Positions 35,126 to 44,887 of a stretch of DNA of 57,318 nt are shown one piece after another. The translations under genes and the position numbers were made by a program. The DNA lies in the NCBI GenBank assembly GCA_030147505.1, contig JASBVG010000036.1:1-57318 (forward strand). Reading direction: 5' to 3'. The stretch's first letter is position 1. Each line of letters opens with the position of its first letter. This DNA comes from Tardiphaga sp. (lineage in GTDB: Bacteria > Pseudomonadota > Alphaproteobacteria > Rhizobiales > Xanthobacteraceae). The notes under the pieces are model-generated. The model worked only from the letters and a program-made list of their open reading frames with translations. It was not told the DNA's origin and ran no database searches.

Positions 35126-36486
35126 CAGTTTGCCTTCGGCGCAGGTGCCACCGGGGTTGCGGCCGCCTGCGGCGCACGGCCGACCACGACACTCAGCAGG
35201 CCATCCGCCCACAGCCGCTTGGCTGCCGCCTTGGCCTGATCCAGCGTCACGGCATTGACCACAGCACTGCGCTTCTCGATGTAGTCGATCGGCAGCTTGT
35301 CGAGTTGATATTGCAGCAGGGCGCCAGCCAGTTTTGACGAGGTGTCGAGCGCCAGCATCTGCGAGCCGTTGAGATAGGACTTGGCTTCGTCCAGTTCCTT
35401 CTGGCTCGGTCCTTCGTCCGCAAGCCGCTTCACTTCGCGGGTGATCGTATCGATGGTCTCGGTAGCGCGGTCGGAGCGTGTCGCCGTATTGCCGATCCAC
35501 AGGCCGGAGCGCTGCATCCAGATCATTTGGCTCGATACACCATAAGCGAGGCCGCGCTTTTCGCGGACTTCGTGATAGAGCCGCGACGACAGCGTGCCGC
35601 CGCCGAGGATGTGGTTGACGATATAGGCTGCCATGAAGTTCGGATCGTCACGCTTGAGACCGGGCGTACCGAAGGTGATGACGGTCTGCGGTACATCGAG
35701 CGTCACAAAGGCTTTCTGCGGCGGCTTGGTTACTGCGACTTCAGGTACAGGCACGAGATCGGCCTTGGCGGGCAGCGCGCCAAAGGTTTTGTCGAGTAGT
35801 TTGACAAGCGAGTCCGGGTCGATGTCGCCGACCACGGCGATCTTCAGCGCGTCCTTGGCGACGATGCGCCGCTTGTAGGCCTTGATATCATCCACCGTGA
35901 TCTTCGGCACATCAACCAGGCTGCCATTGGACGGCCGGCTATAGGGATGATCGCCAAAGGCAACTTCAAGGAATTTGCGCGTCGCCAGCGAGTTCGGATT
36001 GGTGCTTTCGCGGCGTAGGCCGGACATGATCTGCGCACGGATGCGCTCGACATCAGGCGCATCGAAGCGCGGCGAGGTCACCGCGAGGCGGGCGAGCTCG
36101 AAGGCCTCGTCGCGGTTTTCCTTCAACATGCGCAGTGAACCGCGCAGATAGTCGCGCTGCGCAGTGAAGCTCAGCTCGATGGCGCGGCGCTCCATGCGTT
36201 CGCGGAAGGCTGCCGAGTCGAGATCACCGGCGCCTTCATCCATCAGGCTGGCGACCATATTCGCCGTACCCGACTTATCTTTCGGGTCCTGCGCCGCACC
36301 GCCGCCAAAGGCATATTCCATCGCGATGATGGGGACGGTGGCGTCCTGCACGAATTGGGCTTCGATGCCGCCCGGCGTCACCAGACGCTGGACCTTGGCT
36401 GCTGCGAAAGAGGGGGTGGTCGTCAGTGCCGCCAGCGAAAACGCGGTGGCGACGGCGAAGCCGAAATGACGTGCGTTGAAGATCAT
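35125..36486 (-). CDS. M16-family peptidase-like protein, zinc motif absent
   Basis: 453 residues from the ATG at 36486. Signal peptide MIFNARHFGFAVATAFSLAA..FAAA. Two M16 domains in the usual order. At the place where active members carry HxxEH the sequence reads TANMVASLMDEGAGDLDSAA, so the zinc site is missing; family blocks such as GVSSQMIWMQRSGLWIG, LGGGTLSSRLYHEVREKRGL and IAVVGDIDPDSLVKLLDKTF are present. This is typical of the non-catalytic partner of heterodimeric M16 proteases (compare the two subunits of mitochondrial processing peptidase). It starts 2 bases after the stop of the active-type M16 gene, so they are almost certainly co-expressed. Periplasmic by signal peptide. Confidence 0.92.
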   Translation of the reverse strand: MIFNARHFGFAVATAFSLAALTTTPSFAAAKVQRLVTPGGIEAQFVQDATVPIIAMEYAFGGGAAQDPKDKSGTANMVASLMDEGAGDLDSAAFRERMERRAIELSFTAQRDYLRGSLRMLKENRDEAFELARLAVTSPRFDAPDVERIRAQIMSGLRRESTNPNSLATRKFLEVAFGDHPYSRPSNGSLVDVPKITVDDIKAYKRRIVAKDALKIAVVGDIDPDSLVKLLDKTFGALPAKADLVPVPEVAVTKPPQKAFVTLDVPQTVITFGTPGLKRDDPNFMAAYIVNHILGGGTLSSRLYHEVREKRGLAYGVSSQMIWMQRSGLWIGNTATRSDRATETIDTITREVKRLADEGPSQKELDEAKSYLNGSQMLALDTSSKLAGALLQYQLDKLPIDYIEKRSAVVNAVTLDQAKAAAKRLWADGLLSVVVGRAPQAAATPVAPAPKAN

Positions 36487-36488
36487 GC

Positions 36489-37874
36489 TCACGACCGCTT
36501 CTCCTCGCGCTTTGCCGATGTGTCCTTGATGAGATAGCCGGTGACCGACCGCTTCTTGTCGAGCCAGGTCTGCGCAGCGGCGCGCACCTGCTCGGTCGTC
36601 ACCGCCTTGATGCGATCGGGCCAGCTGCGGATATCTTCGACGCTCAGGCCGGTAGTCAGCGCGGCGCCATACCAGCGCGCCAGCGAGGCCTGGCTGTCCT
36701 GCGCATAGGTCGCCTCGGCAACGAGCTGCGTCTTGACGCGTTCGAGATCGGCAGCGGGCACCGGATTGGTCGCAATGTCGGTGATGACGGCGTCGATCGT
36801 CTTCTCTATATCGGCGAATTCCGTGCCGGGCTTGGGCGACGCCGAGATGATGAACTGCGCGCTGTCGAGGGCTGTGCCCTGATATCCGGCGCCGGCATTC
36901 ACCGCGAGCTGCTTGTCGATGACGAGTGCACGATAGAGATAAGAGTTCGGACCGCCGCCGATCAATTGTGCGAGCACATCGAGCGCCTGGCTTTCGCCTG
37001 CTGCTGCTGTGGTGGCGGAGGGCACGAAGTAATACCGGCGCAGATTGCTCTGCTCGACGCGCGGATCGGCGAGCGTCACCGTGCGCGCTGCGGCTGGCGT
37101 CGGCTCCTGCGGGCGAATGCGGCGTTCGGGAATCGCCGGCTGCGCCGGGATCGCTCCATAAGCCCGCTCCACCATCGGGCGGATTTCCGTTGGGTCGACG
37201 TCGCCGGCGATGATGAGCGTGGCGTTGTTGGGGGCGTAGAAGCGCTTGTAGAAGGCGAGGGCGTCTTCGCGGTCGAGCTTCTCGATTTCCTGGTGCCATC
37301 CGATGATCGGACGGCCATAGGGATGGTTGAGATACAGCGCCGCCATGATCTGCTCGGTCAGCCGCGCTTCCGGGCTGTTGGCGACGCGCATATTGTATTC
37401 CTCGAGCACGACATCGCGCTCGGGCAGCACATTCTCGTCCTTGAGCACGAGGCCGGTCATGCGATCGGCCTCGAAGTCCATCATCTGGCCAAGCTTGTCC
37501 TTGGTCACGCGCTGATAGTAGCCGGTGTAGTCGGTCGAGGTGAAAGCGTTCTCCTCCCCGCCGATGCGCTGCACCGTCTGCGAGAACTCACCGACCGGAT
37601 GTTTCGCCGTGCCCTTGAACATCAGGTGCTCGAGGAAATGCGCGAGGCCGGATTTGCCCGGGGTCTCGTCGGCGGAGCCCACCTTGTACCAGATCATCTG
37701 CGTGACCACTGGCGTGCGGTGATCCTCGATCACAACGACCTGCATGCCGTTGTTGAGCTTGAACGTGGTCGGCGGCTTCGGGCTGTCGGTCTGCGCTTTC
37801 GCGGCGAAAGTGCCAGTGAGCAGCAATGTGGCGATGGCGGCGGAGCGCGCGGCACGGGCGAGTGATGTTCTCAT
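36489..37874 (-). CDS. M16-family zinc peptidase, active-type subunit
   Basis: 461 residues from the ATG at 37874, with signal peptide (MRTSLARAARSAAIATLLLT..AKA). The inverted zinc motif is intact: KSGLAHFLEHLMFKGTAKHP (HxxEH near residue 78), with the distal Glu supplied by VVLEEYNMRV about 75 residues on. Further blocks FYKRFYAPNNATLIIAGDVD and LIGGGPNSYLYRALV are standard. The substrate is unknown; M16 proteins of this kind degrade or process peptides in the periplasm. Immediately followed by the inactive-looking partner gene (2-base gap). Confidence 0.94.
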   Translation of the reverse strand: MRTSLARAARSAAIATLLLTGTFAAKAQTDSPKPPTTFKLNNGMQVVVIEDHRTPVVTQMIWYKVGSADETPGKSGLAHFLEHLMFKGTAKHPVGEFSQTVQRIGGEENAFTSTDYTGYYQRVTKDKLGQMMDFEADRMTGLVLKDENVLPERDVVLEEYNMRVANSPEARLTEQIMAALYLNHPYGRPIIGWHQEIEKLDREDALAFYKRFYAPNNATLIIAGDVDPTEIRPMVERAYGAIPAQPAIPERRIRPQEPTPAAARTVTLADPRVEQSNLRRYYFVPSATTAAAGESQALDVLAQLIGGGPNSYLYRALVIDKQLAVNAGAGYQGTALDSAQFIISASPKPGTEFADIEKTIDAVITDIATNPVPAADLERVKTQLVAEATYAQDSQASLARWYGAALTTGLSVEDIRSWPDRIKAVTTEQVRAAAQTWLDKKRSVTGYLIKDTSAKREEKRS

Positions 37875-38031
37875 AGCTGGGCTGGCGCTCCTTGGCACAG
37901 GCAAACGATCACGCCGGCTGCAGATGCCGCCGGCGTGATGCAATGAAATGCTCTCTGAAAAATGACGAAGCGCGATGCGCGCTGCAAGTTAAGTCGCGGT
38001 AACGTGGATCGTGGCAACAGCAGCGTCGCGA

Positions 38032-38757
38032 TCAATATTTACCCGTCATCGGGTTGATATTAAATTCGTTACGCATGACTTCCTTCGGGCCGGTGCCATA
38101 GGCATAGCCTTGGGCTGGCGTCTGATAGCCGGCCGGTGGCTGCGTGAGCGAATCGCGGGTCGGCTCGCCCTTGAACTCGGCGGTCTCGCCCTTGTTGCCG
38201 CCGAACATGTTCTTGAACATGCCGGGTTCCACGCCGAGCTGCGACGGGCTCATCACGATGTTCTTGCTGGGGTCGCCCGGATGCGAGTGGTCGACATTCG
38301 AGGACGAGACCTTCGCGCGCTTGGGTGCCATTTCCGACGGGGTGAGCGGGCGGGAGGCTTCGAGCACTTCTTCCGGACGGCCGGTCTTGGCCGCTGCGGC
38401 TGCTTCGCGCGCACGCTTGACGTCCGGATCCTTCGGCCAGTTGGCGACGGCCGCGGGATTGGTGCCAGCAGCCGGGGGCGGCAGATCGAGGCGTGGGGGG
38501 ACCACCAGCGGCGAGCGCTCGCGATAGTCGATACCGGAATTATCCATATTGGTGCCGCCGAGGCCGGTCATCAACGACTTGATGGCGCGTTCCTCGAAAG
38601 TCAGGCCGTCATCATCGTCATCTGCGGCATGGGCTGCGGTCACCGACATCGCAAGGCCGAGGCTGAGTGCGACCGTGGCCAGTCGCAGGGAGCGCTTCAA
38701 GGCGCCCGATGAAAGGTGCAGAGGCCAACCGGTCTCGGTCTCGCGCATCGTGTTCAT
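38032..38757 (-). CDS. Secreted protein of unknown function
   Basis: 241 residues from the ATG at 38757 (38748 is an alternative with a better-spaced AGG). A hydrophobic segment at about residues 22-45 (LRLATVALSLGLAMSVTAAHA) looks like a signal peptide. The mature part begins ADDDDDGLTFEERAIKSLMT and is rich in Pro, Ala and Asn: GTNMDNSGIDYRERSPLVVP, MSPSQLGVEPGMFKNMFGGN and the C-terminus NEFNINPMTGKY. No known domain recognised; conserved-looking in its ends. Same strand as lspA upstream and the M16 pair downstream. Confidence 0.8.
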   Translation of the reverse strand: MNTMRETETGWPLHLSSGALKRSLRLATVALSLGLAMSVTAAHAADDDDDGLTFEERAIKSLMTGLGGTNMDNSGIDYRERSPLVVPPRLDLPPPAAGTNPAAVANWPKDPDVKRAREAAAAAKTGRPEEVLEASRPLTPSEMAPKRAKVSSSNVDHSHPGDPSKNIVMSPSQLGVEPGMFKNMFGGNKGETAEFKGEPTRDSLTQPPAGYQTPAQGYAYGTGPKEVMRNEFNINPMTGKY

Positions 38758-38836
38758 CCTGTTCAAATCTCTGGTGGATCGCCCAAATCGGCGCAGTTCC
38801 ACCCGCATCGCCCGTGACCTCGCATATCGGCTGGGA

Positions 38837-39334
38837 TCAGGGCGCTTTTACGGCGGGTGCGCCGAAGAAGGAGTCATACAGCAGAGCCGCCACACCGGCA
38901 ACGATGGCGACATCCGCAAGGTTAAACACGTACCAGTTGTAGGTTTTTCCAGCGATTTCGGCGTGCAGCAGCGCAAAATCCACCACGGCGCCATAGGCGA
39001 AGCGGTCGATGGCATTGCCGATCGCGCCGCCGATGATCAGACCGAGTGCAATTGTCGCAAGGCGCGTTTCGGCGCGGACCATCCAGACGGTGAGGGCGAT
39101 CACCGCCACGATTTTGAAGGCGACCAGCAGAACCTGGCCGGTCGGTCCGGAATCCGAGAACATGCCGTAGCTGATGCCGGTGTTCCAGGCGAGGATCAGG
39201 TCGAAGAAGGGCAGCACCTTCACCACCCCGCGCCGGCCGAGATCGAAGCCGTGAAGTAGCCACAGCTTGGTGGCCTGATCCAGGATCAGGGTCGTCACGG
39301 CGACGATCAGGCCGGTGCGGGCGGCTGGGCTCAC
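38837..39334 (-). CDS. lspA: Lipoprotein signal peptidase LspA
   Basis: 165 residues. Aspartic protease that removes signal peptides of prolipoproteins in the inner membrane. The start is the GTG at 39334, overlapping the ileS stop by 4 bases (GTGTGA); longer frames run into ileS. Seen directly: four hydrophobic segments ([76 protein letters not shown]) and the catalytic pair in [15 protein letters not shown] and FNLADVAI. Substrates in this window include the lipoprotein at 1197. Confidence 0.96.
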   Translation of the reverse strand: MSPAARTGLIVAVTTLILDQATKLWLLHGFDLGRRGVVKVLPFFDLILAWNTGISYGMFSDSGPTGQVLLVAFKIVAVIALTVWMVRAETRLATIALGLIIGGAIGNAIDRFAYGAVVDFALLHAEIAGKTYNWYVFNLADVAIVAGVAALLYDSFFGAPAVKAP

Positions 39335-42318
39335 ACGGTCACTCCCAGCGCCTTCCATTCGCGCAGCGCCTGCGCGTCGCGCGGGGTGACGTCCGGATAC
39401 TCCTTGTCCTCGCCCACTGTCGGCAGGATCTTCCAGGATCGTGCGCATTTGGCGCCGACGGCCTTCTCGACGACAACGCCGACGCCGGGCACGTCATGCA
39501 GCTTGAATGCATCGGACGGAGCTTCGCCTTCGCGCACTTCATAGCTCGAGGTGATGCAGACCTCAGCCAGATCGATGTCGAACAGCGTCGCGATCAGCGC
39601 GCGGTCCGCCACATAGATCACCGGTGAGGCTTCCAGCGACGAGCCGATCTTCTTGGCCGCACGTTCCAGCTCCAGCGCGCCGGTGACGACACGGCGCACA
39701 TCGCGGATCGTTTCCCACTTCGCAGCGAGTTCGTCATTGCGCCAGGCTGCGAGCACGTTCTGGAATGGCTGCAGATGGACCGAGGTCTCCGCGGCGCCAT
39801 AACGCGACAGCCACGCCTCTTCCGCAGTGAAGCTGAGGATCGGCGCGAGCCATGTCACGATGGAGCGGAACAGATAATCGATCACCGTGAGCGACGATTT
39901 ACGCGCCACAGAGGAAGGCGGATCGCAATACAGCATGTCCTTGCGGATATCGAAGTAGAATGCCGACAGTTCGGTGTTCATGAAGGCCGCCAGTGTCGCC
40001 ACCACGGTCTTGTAGTCGAACTCCGCATAAGCGCGCCGCACGATCGCATCGACCTCGACCAGCCGGTGCAGCATCAGCCGCTCCAGTTCGGGCATGTCGT
40101 CGGCCTTGACGCGGTCTTCGTCGCGGAAATGCGCGAGGCTGCCCAGCATCCAGCGCACGCTGTTGCGCAGCTTGCGATAGGTCTCGATGGTGTTCTTGAG
40201 GATTTCCGGGCCGATGCGCTGGTCGTCGGCATAATCGGTGGCGCAGACCCACAGGCGCAGGATGTCGGCGCCGGAATCCTTGATCACCTTCTGAGGTTCG
40301 ATGGTGTTGCCGAGCGACTTCGACATCTTGCGGCCGTTCTCGTCCAGCGTGAAGCCGTGGGTCAGCACGACGTCATACGGCGCGCGGCCGCGCGTGCCGC
40401 AGCTTTCCAGCAGCGACGAATGGAACCAGCCGCGATGCTGGTCCGAGCCTTCGAGATACATGACGGTATCGGTGCCGCCGTCGACCTTGCGCTTGATGCC
40501 GGCAAGGCCGGGGAAGTGCACGGGGTCTTCGAGCACGAAGGCATGGGTCGAGCCCGAGTCGAACCAGACGTCGCAGATGTCGTCGACTTTCTGCCATGCC
40601 TCATTGGACAGCGAGCCGAGGAAACGCTCGCGCGCACCTTCCGCATACCAGGCATCGGCGCCTTCCTTCTCGAAGGCATCGGCGATGCGCGCGTTCACCG
40701 CGTCGTCCTGCAGGATCTCGGCGGAGCCGTCGCCATTCTCGCGCACGAACACGGCAATCGGTACGCCCCAGGCACGCTGGCGCGAGATCACCCAGTCCGG
40801 GCGGCCGGCGATCATGCCGGTGATGCGGTTCTGGCCGGCCGCCGGCACCCACTGGGTGACGGAGATCGCCTGCAGCGACCGCGCACGCAGCGTGTCGCCG
40901 GACTTCGCAACGCCGTTGTCCGCGATATCCTTGTCCATCGCGATGAACCATTGCGGCGTGTTGCGATAGATCACCGGCTTCTTCGAGCGCCACGAATGCG
41001 GATACTGGTGCTTGAGGCGCGCACGCGCCACCAGCATGCCGCGCGCGACCAGTTCCTTGATCACGGCCTCGTTGGCATCGCCCTTCTCGCCCTTGTCGTT
41101 GAGCACACGTGTGCCTGTGAAGCCCGGCGCCGCTTCGGTCAGCGTGCCGTTCTCGTCGACGGTGTAGGGGATGGTGGTGGCGATGCCGCGTTCGGTGAGC
41201 TGGCGGCCGTTCGACGTCCAGATGTCGAAGTCGTCGCGGCCGTGGCTGGGTGCGGTATGCACGAAGCCGGTGCCGGCGTCGTCGGTGACATGATCGCCGT
41301 CGAGCAGCGGCACGATGAAGTCATAGCCGCCGGCCAGGCCCTTGAGCGGATGGCGGCATTCGAGATCCTCGAGGATGTCGGACGACAGCTCGCTGCTCTT
41401 CTTGAACGACGTCACGCGCGCCTGCTTGAACACGCTCTCGGCGAGCGCATCGGCGAGGATCAGCAGGTCGCCGGTCTTCAGCCAGTTGTCCTCCGGCGCC
41501 TCGGTGACCTCATAAAGGCCATAGGCGATCTTTGAGGAGAACGAGATGGCACGGTTGGCAGGCAGCGTCCATGGCGTGGTGGTCCAGATGACGACCGATG
41601 CCTTGGCGAGGCGGCCGAACTCGGCCGCAACCGGGAATTTCACCCACACCGCGTCCGACGTGTAGTCCTCGTATTCCACTTCGGCCTCGGCCAGCGCGGT
41701 CTTCTCGACCACGCTCCACATCACCGGCTTGGAGCCGCGATACAGCGTGCCATTGGCGGCGAACTTCATCAGCTCGCGCGCGATCTGCGCTTCGGCGAAA
41801 TAGTCCATGGTGGCATAGCGGCCGGCCCAGTCGCCGATGATGCCGAGGCGCTTGAATTCCTCGCGCTGGATGTCGAGCCACTTGTTGGCATAGGCGCGGC
41901 ATTCCTGGCGGAACGCGATCATCGCCGCGCCGTCCTTGAAGTTCGGCTTGGTCTTGCCCTTGGAGCGGTAGTTCTCTTCCTCGATCTTCCACTCGATCGG
42001 CAGGCCGTGGCAGTCCCAGCCCGGCACATAGTTGCTGTCGAAGCCCAGCATCTGCTGGCTCTTGGTCACCACGTCCTTGAGGATCTTGTTGAGGGCATGG
42101 CCGATATGGATCTGGCCGTTGGCATAGGGCGGGCCGTCATGCAGCACGAATTTCGGCTTGCCCTTGGCGCTCGCGCGCAGCTTGCCGTAGAGGTCGATCT
42201 CGTTCCAGCGCGCCAGCATCTTGGGCTCGCTGGCGGGCAGGCCGGCCCGCATCGGGAACTCGGTCTGTGGCAGGTAAAGGGTCTTGGAATAGTCGTGAGC
42301 GTCGGTCTTGTCGGACAT
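39331..42318 (-). CDS. ileS: Isoleucyl-tRNA synthetase IleS
   Basis: 995 residues, full length. Charges tRNA-Ile. Seen directly: HIGH motif [20 protein letters not shown] near residue 67, [14 protein letters not shown], editing-domain blocks [15 protein letters not shown] and [17 protein letters not shown] near 355, and KMSKS in [16 protein letters not shown] near 665. The usual C-terminal zinc-binding Cys cluster of bacterial IleRS is not evident: only one Cys is seen near the end (KCARSW). Overlaps lspA by 4 bases at its 3' end. Confidence 0.97.
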   Translation of the reverse strand: MSDKTDAHDYSKTLYLPQTEFPMRAGLPASEPKMLARWNEIDLYGKLRASAKGKPKFVLHDGPPYANGQIHIGHALNKILKDVVTKSQQMLGFDSNYVPGWDCHGLPIEWKIEEENYRSKGKTKPNFKDGAAMIAFRQECRAYANKWLDIQREEFKRLGIIGDWAGRYATMDYFAEAQIARELMKFAANGTLYRGSKPVMWSVVEKTALAEAEVEYEDYTSDAVWVKFPVAAEFGRLAKASVVIWTTTPWTLPANRAISFSSKIAYGLYEVTEAPEDNWLKTGDLLILADALAESVFKQARVTSFKKSSELSSDILEDLECRHPLKGLAGGYDFIVPLLDGDHVTDDAGTGFVHTAPSHGRDDFDIWTSNGRQLTERGIATTIPYTVDENGTLTEAAPGFTGTRVLNDKGEKGDANEAVIKELVARGMLVARARLKHQYPHSWRSKKPVIYRNTPQWFIAMDKDIADNGVAKSGDTLRARSLQAISVTQWVPAAGQNRITGMIAGRPDWVISRQRAWGVPIAVFVRENGDGSAEILQDDAVNARIADAFEKEGADAWYAEGARERFLGSLSNEAWQKVDDICDVWFDSGSTHAFVLEDPVHFPGLAGIKRKVDGGTDTVMYLEGSDQHRGWFHSSLLESCGTRGRAPYDVVLTHGFTLDENGRKMSKSLGNTIEPQKVIKDSGADILRLWVCATDYADDQRIGPEILKNTIETYRKLRNSVRWMLGSLAHFRDEDRVKADDMPELERLMLHRLVEVDAIVRRAYAEFDYKTVVATLAAFMNTELSAFYFDIRKDMLYCDPPSSVARKSSLTVIDYLFRSIVTWLAPILSFTAEEAWLSRYGAAETSVHLQPFQNVLAAWRNDELAAKWETIRDVRRVVTGALELERAAKKIGSSLEASPVIYVADRALIATLFDIDLAEVCITSSYEVREGEAPSDAFKLHDVPGVGVVVEKAVGAKCARSWKILPTVGEDKEYPDVTPRDAQALREWKALGVTV

Positions 42319-42517
42319 GGGGGCTCTGGCTGGCTCGAATGGCGCGGAAACGCGTCGAAAACGCGATGAAACAGGTCGGTCCCGGTCTTGCGCCGAGCAA
42401 AGCTCAGGCGGAAGCCGGGCCGATAATGCTTATGATGGGGCGCCGTGCAGACATCGGGCATTCCATAGCAGCCGGAACAGGGATCGCAAAGCGTCCGATT
42501 GCCGGGAAATCGGCGGG

Positions 42518-43057
42518 TCAGACCCGCGGAATGACCGGGCGGGCCGGATTTCCGACCACCGTGACACCATCCGGCACGTTGCGGGTCACTACGGCCCCGG
42601 CGCCGATCAGGGCGCCGTCGCCGATGGTTACCCCCGGCAGGATAATGGCCCCGCCGCCGATCCAGACATCGGACCCGATGGTCACTGGCCGGCCGAATTC
42701 CAGCATCTTGCGCCGCGTGGCGGCATCGCGGGGATGGTCCGCCGCCAGGATCTGGACGCCCGGTCCGATCTGGGTGCGGTCGCCAATGGTCACGCTCATG
42801 ATATCAAGGATGACGCAGTTGAAATTCATGAACACGCCGTCGCCGACGGTGATGTTGTAGCCGTAATCGATGAAGAACGGCGGACGGATCACCACGTCCT
42901 TGCCGACCTGCCTGAGCTGCTCGACCAGCAGGGCATGGCGCTCGGCATTCGTGCCGTTCATGGTCGCATTGTAACGTGCCATCCACGCCTTGGCGGCGGA
43001 CTCGTCCGCCGCGAGTTCGGCATTGCCGGCGGGATTGTAGAGCTCGCCGGCGATCAT
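42518..43057 (-). CDS. Sugar O-acetyltransferase (maltose acetyltransferase / NodL-type)
   Basis: 179 residues. Left-handed beta-helix (hexapeptide repeat) acetyl-CoA transferase. Seen: N-terminal MIAGELYNPAGNAELAADE, FFIDYGYNITVGDGVFMNFN, VILDIMSVTIGDRTQIGPGV, AADHPRDAATRR (catalytic His) and TIGSDVWIGGGAIILPGVTI, GAGAVVTRNVPDG. The annotated ATG is at 43057, but in-frame CTGACCAAGACCGAAAAGCA just upstream would restore a typical MTKTEKQK opening from a CTG start; this is only a possibility. It lies between ribF and ileS on the same strand. The acceptor sugar is unknown. Confidence 0.92.
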   Translation of the reverse strand: MIAGELYNPAGNAELAADESAAKAWMARYNATMNGTNAERHALLVEQLRQVGKDVVIRPPFFIDYGYNITVGDGVFMNFNCVILDIMSVTIGDRTQIGPGVQILAADHPRDAATRRKMLEFGRPVTIGSDVWIGGGAIILPGVTIGDGALIGAGAVVTRNVPDGVTVVGNPARPVIPRV

Positions 43058-43077
43058 CTTCTGCTTTTCGGTCTTGG

Positions 43078-44049
43078 TCAGGTGACGTCTCCAAGTTTCG
43101 GAAACGCATCGGGCGCGGCTGCCAAAGCGGCGCGTGCCTTCGCGCTGTCATTGTTCATTTGACCAATCAACGCGTCGACTCCGTCGAATTTAAGTTCGTC
43201 GCGGATATAGGCGATGAAGGCGACATCCAGCGTCTGCCCGTAGAGGTCACCCCTGAAGTCGAACAGGAACACTTCCAGCAGCGGTGCGCCGTTGTCGAAG
43301 GTCGGGCGGCGGCCGAAGGACGCCACACCGTCGAAACGCTCGCTGCCACGGCCAATGCGCACCGCATAGATGCCGTGGCGCAGCCCGCAACTCGCGGGCA
43401 GGCGGATGTTGGCGGTGGGAAAGCCGAGGTCGCGGCCGAGCTTCCTGCCATGGATCACCTCCCCGGTGATGAACCATGGCCCCTGCAGCATCTCCGTCGC
43501 TTCGGCAATCTGGCCTTCGGCCAGCGCCATGCGGATGGCGGTGGAGGAGACCGGCCGTTCGTCAATGTCCACATGGGGTTGGATGTCGACCTCGATTCCA
43601 AGTCGCGGCGCCTCGGTCGCAAGCAGGCTGGGCGAGCCGGTCCGGCCCTTGCCAAAATGGAAGTCGTAGCCGACGGCGATGCCGCTGATGCCGAGGCGTC
43701 CGACAAGATCGTGGTGAATGAAATCATGCGCGGTGGTGCCGGCGCGGCCCTTGTCGAAGGTCATCACCACTGCGCCGGCCAGTCCGGTTCCGGCCAGTAG
43801 CCGCAGCTTGGCAGGCTCATCGGAAAGCCGAAACTGCGGTGTGTTCGGGCTGAAGAAGAGCCGCGGATGCGGCTCGAAGGTCACCGCCAAGGCACGGGTC
43901 TTGTGCAATTCCGCCATGCGGAGCGCGGCGCCGATGACAGCGCGATGGCCGAGATGCACACCGTCGAAATTCCCCATTGCCACGACACATCCTCTCGGGA
44001 TGTCGCTCGCGGGGGTAGTGTCGCGGATCACGCTAAAGGCAGACGTCAT
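43078..44049 (-). CDS. ribF: Bifunctional riboflavin kinase / FAD synthetase RibF
   Basis: 323 residues from the ATG at 44049; longer in-frame readings upstream cover intergenic DNA. Makes FMN then FAD. Seen directly: the nucleotidyl-transferase opening VVAMGNFDGVHLGHRAVIGA near residue 25, FEPHPRLFFSPNTPQFRL, GYDFHFGKGRTGSP near 125, SSTAIRMALAEG, then the riboflavin-kinase domain with GEVIHGRKLGRDLGFPTANI near 190, YAVRIG and EVFLFDFRGDLYGQTLDVAF near 265. The acetyltransferase gene begins about 20 bases after its stop. Divergent from cheY. Confidence 0.96.
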   Translation of the reverse strand: MTSAFSVIRDTTPASDIPRGCVVAMGNFDGVHLGHRAVIGAALRMAELHKTRALAVTFEPHPRLFFSPNTPQFRLSDEPAKLRLLAGTGLAGAVVMTFDKGRAGTTAHDFIHHDLVGRLGISGIAVGYDFHFGKGRTGSPSLLATEAPRLGIEVDIQPHVDIDERPVSSTAIRMALAEGQIAEATEMLQGPWFITGEVIHGRKLGRDLGFPTANIRLPASCGLRHGIYAVRIGRGSERFDGVASFGRRPTFDNGAPLLEVFLFDFRGDLYGQTLDVAFIAYIRDELKFDGVDALIGQMNNDSAKARAALAAAPDAFPKLGDVT

Positions 44050-44224
44050 GATTGGATTCGTTGGTGGTTTTCGATCTGCGCGACCGTGGCGCGGGGGCGG
44101 CATCCAGTCAAGCCAAGCGCAAGCCTGTCCCAATATGATCATTCCACTCAAGTTTGACGGATTTGCCGCCGGCTCCCGGTTAACGGGAAATTTAACCGAC
44201 GCTGCTAAATCTCGACCCGGATCG

Positions 44225-44242
44225 GTTTGCCGCCCGGCAAAC
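44225..44242. promoter_or_regulatory. Perfect inverted repeat upstream of cheY
   Basis: GTTTGCCG, CC, CGGCAAAC: an 8-base perfect palindrome 42 bases before the cheY start in the 234-base ribF-cheY divergent gap. It could be an operator or a leader hairpin. No regulator is known for it from the sequence. Confidence 0.4.
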
Positions 44243-44283
44243 ATCATTTGCGATGCGCGTATCGTGCCTGAGGGGGACTGAAG

Positions 44284-44679
44284 ATGGCGGTTGATTTGTC
44301 GATGTCGGTGCTGGTGGTGGACGACTACAACACCATGATCCGCATCATTCGCAATCTTCTGAAGCAGCTCGGCTTCGAACATATCGACGATGCCAGCGAC
44401 GGTTCGATGGCGCTCGAGAAGATGCGCACCAAGAAGTATGGCCTCGTGATCTCCGACTGGAACATGGAGCCGATGACCGGCTACGATCTGCTCAAGGAAG
44501 TCCGCGCCGATCCCAACCTGTCGCAGACCCCGTTCATCATGATCACGGCGGAATCCAAGACCGAGAACGTGATCGCTGCCAAGAAGGCGGGCGTGAACAA
44601 CTACATCGTCAAGCCGTTCAATGCGGCGACGCTGAAGACCAAGATCGAAGCCGTGTTCCCGGACGCCGTGCCGGCATAA
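44284..44679 (+). CDS. cheY: CheY-like single-domain response regulator
   Basis: 131 residues, receiver domain only. Seen directly: acidic pair in SVLVVDDYNTMIRIIRNLLK near residue 14, phospho-acceptor Asp in YGLVISDWNMEPMTGYDLL near 58, IMITAESKTENVIAAKKAGV with the conserved Thr/Ala region and NYIVKPFNAATLKTKI with the conserved Lys. The SDWNMEPMTG and KAGVNNYIVKPF blocks are close to flagellar CheY proteins. It stands alone, far from cheZ (1804) and without a chemotaxis operon in view. A hairpin terminator follows. Confidence 0.92.
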   Translation: MAVDLSMSVLVVDDYNTMIRIIRNLLKQLGFEHIDDASDGSMALEKMRTKKYGLVISDWNMEPMTGYDLLKEVRADPNLSQTPFIMITAESKTENVIAAKKAGVNNYIVKPFNAATLKTKIEAVFPDAVPA

Positions 44680-44708
44680 GGACTGGTTTCAGTCGGAAGA
44701 AATTTGCG

Positions 44709-44742
44709 ATGCCCGGCCGCTGTGTCGGGCATTTTGCGTTTT
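44709..44742 (+). terminator. Intrinsic terminator of cheY
   Basis: ATGCCCG and CGGGCAT pair around a 10-base loop and are followed by TTTGCGTTTT. It is 30 bases after the cheY stop and 15 bases before a family-1 palindrome. Confidence 0.8.
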
Positions 44743-44756
44743 GAACTGTGCTGCAA

Positions 44757-44859
44757 CTGTCATCCCCGCGAAAGCGGGGATCCAGTAAACTCAAGCGCCC
44801 CGATAGAAACGCTGATATCGGGGTTTACTGGATCGCCCGGTCAAGCCGGGCGATGACAG
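44757..44859. repeat. Two-armed palindromic repeat (family 1, best-preserved copy)
   Basis: CTGTCAT / ATGACAG at the ends and ATCCAGTAAAC / GTTTACTGGAT inside both pair, and each arm holds a hairpin (CCCCGCGAAAGCGGGG and CGCCCGGTCAAGCCGGGCG). Located between the convergent cheY and HAD genes. Confidence 0.9.
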
Positions 44860-44887
44860 AGGAGCGGAGTGGCGACCAGAGCTAGGC

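Noticed and set aside
35125..37299. Apparent 724-residue fusion with an Arg/His-rich N-terminus before the second M16 protein
   Set aside because: The first part is a shadow of the other M16 gene in another frame. The true start at 36486 has a signal peptide and sits 2 bases after the upstream stop.
39775..41535. Long open frame on the plus strand opposite ileS (586 codons)
   Set aside because: It is the antisense shadow of ileS, whose frame has all catalytic motifs; high GC keeps the opposite frame open. No ribosome-binding site, and no recognisable domain.
44180..44195. CtrA site upstream of cheY (TTAA CGGGAAAT TTAA)
   Set aside because: The spacer is 8 bases, not 7, so it does not fit the CtrA consensus.
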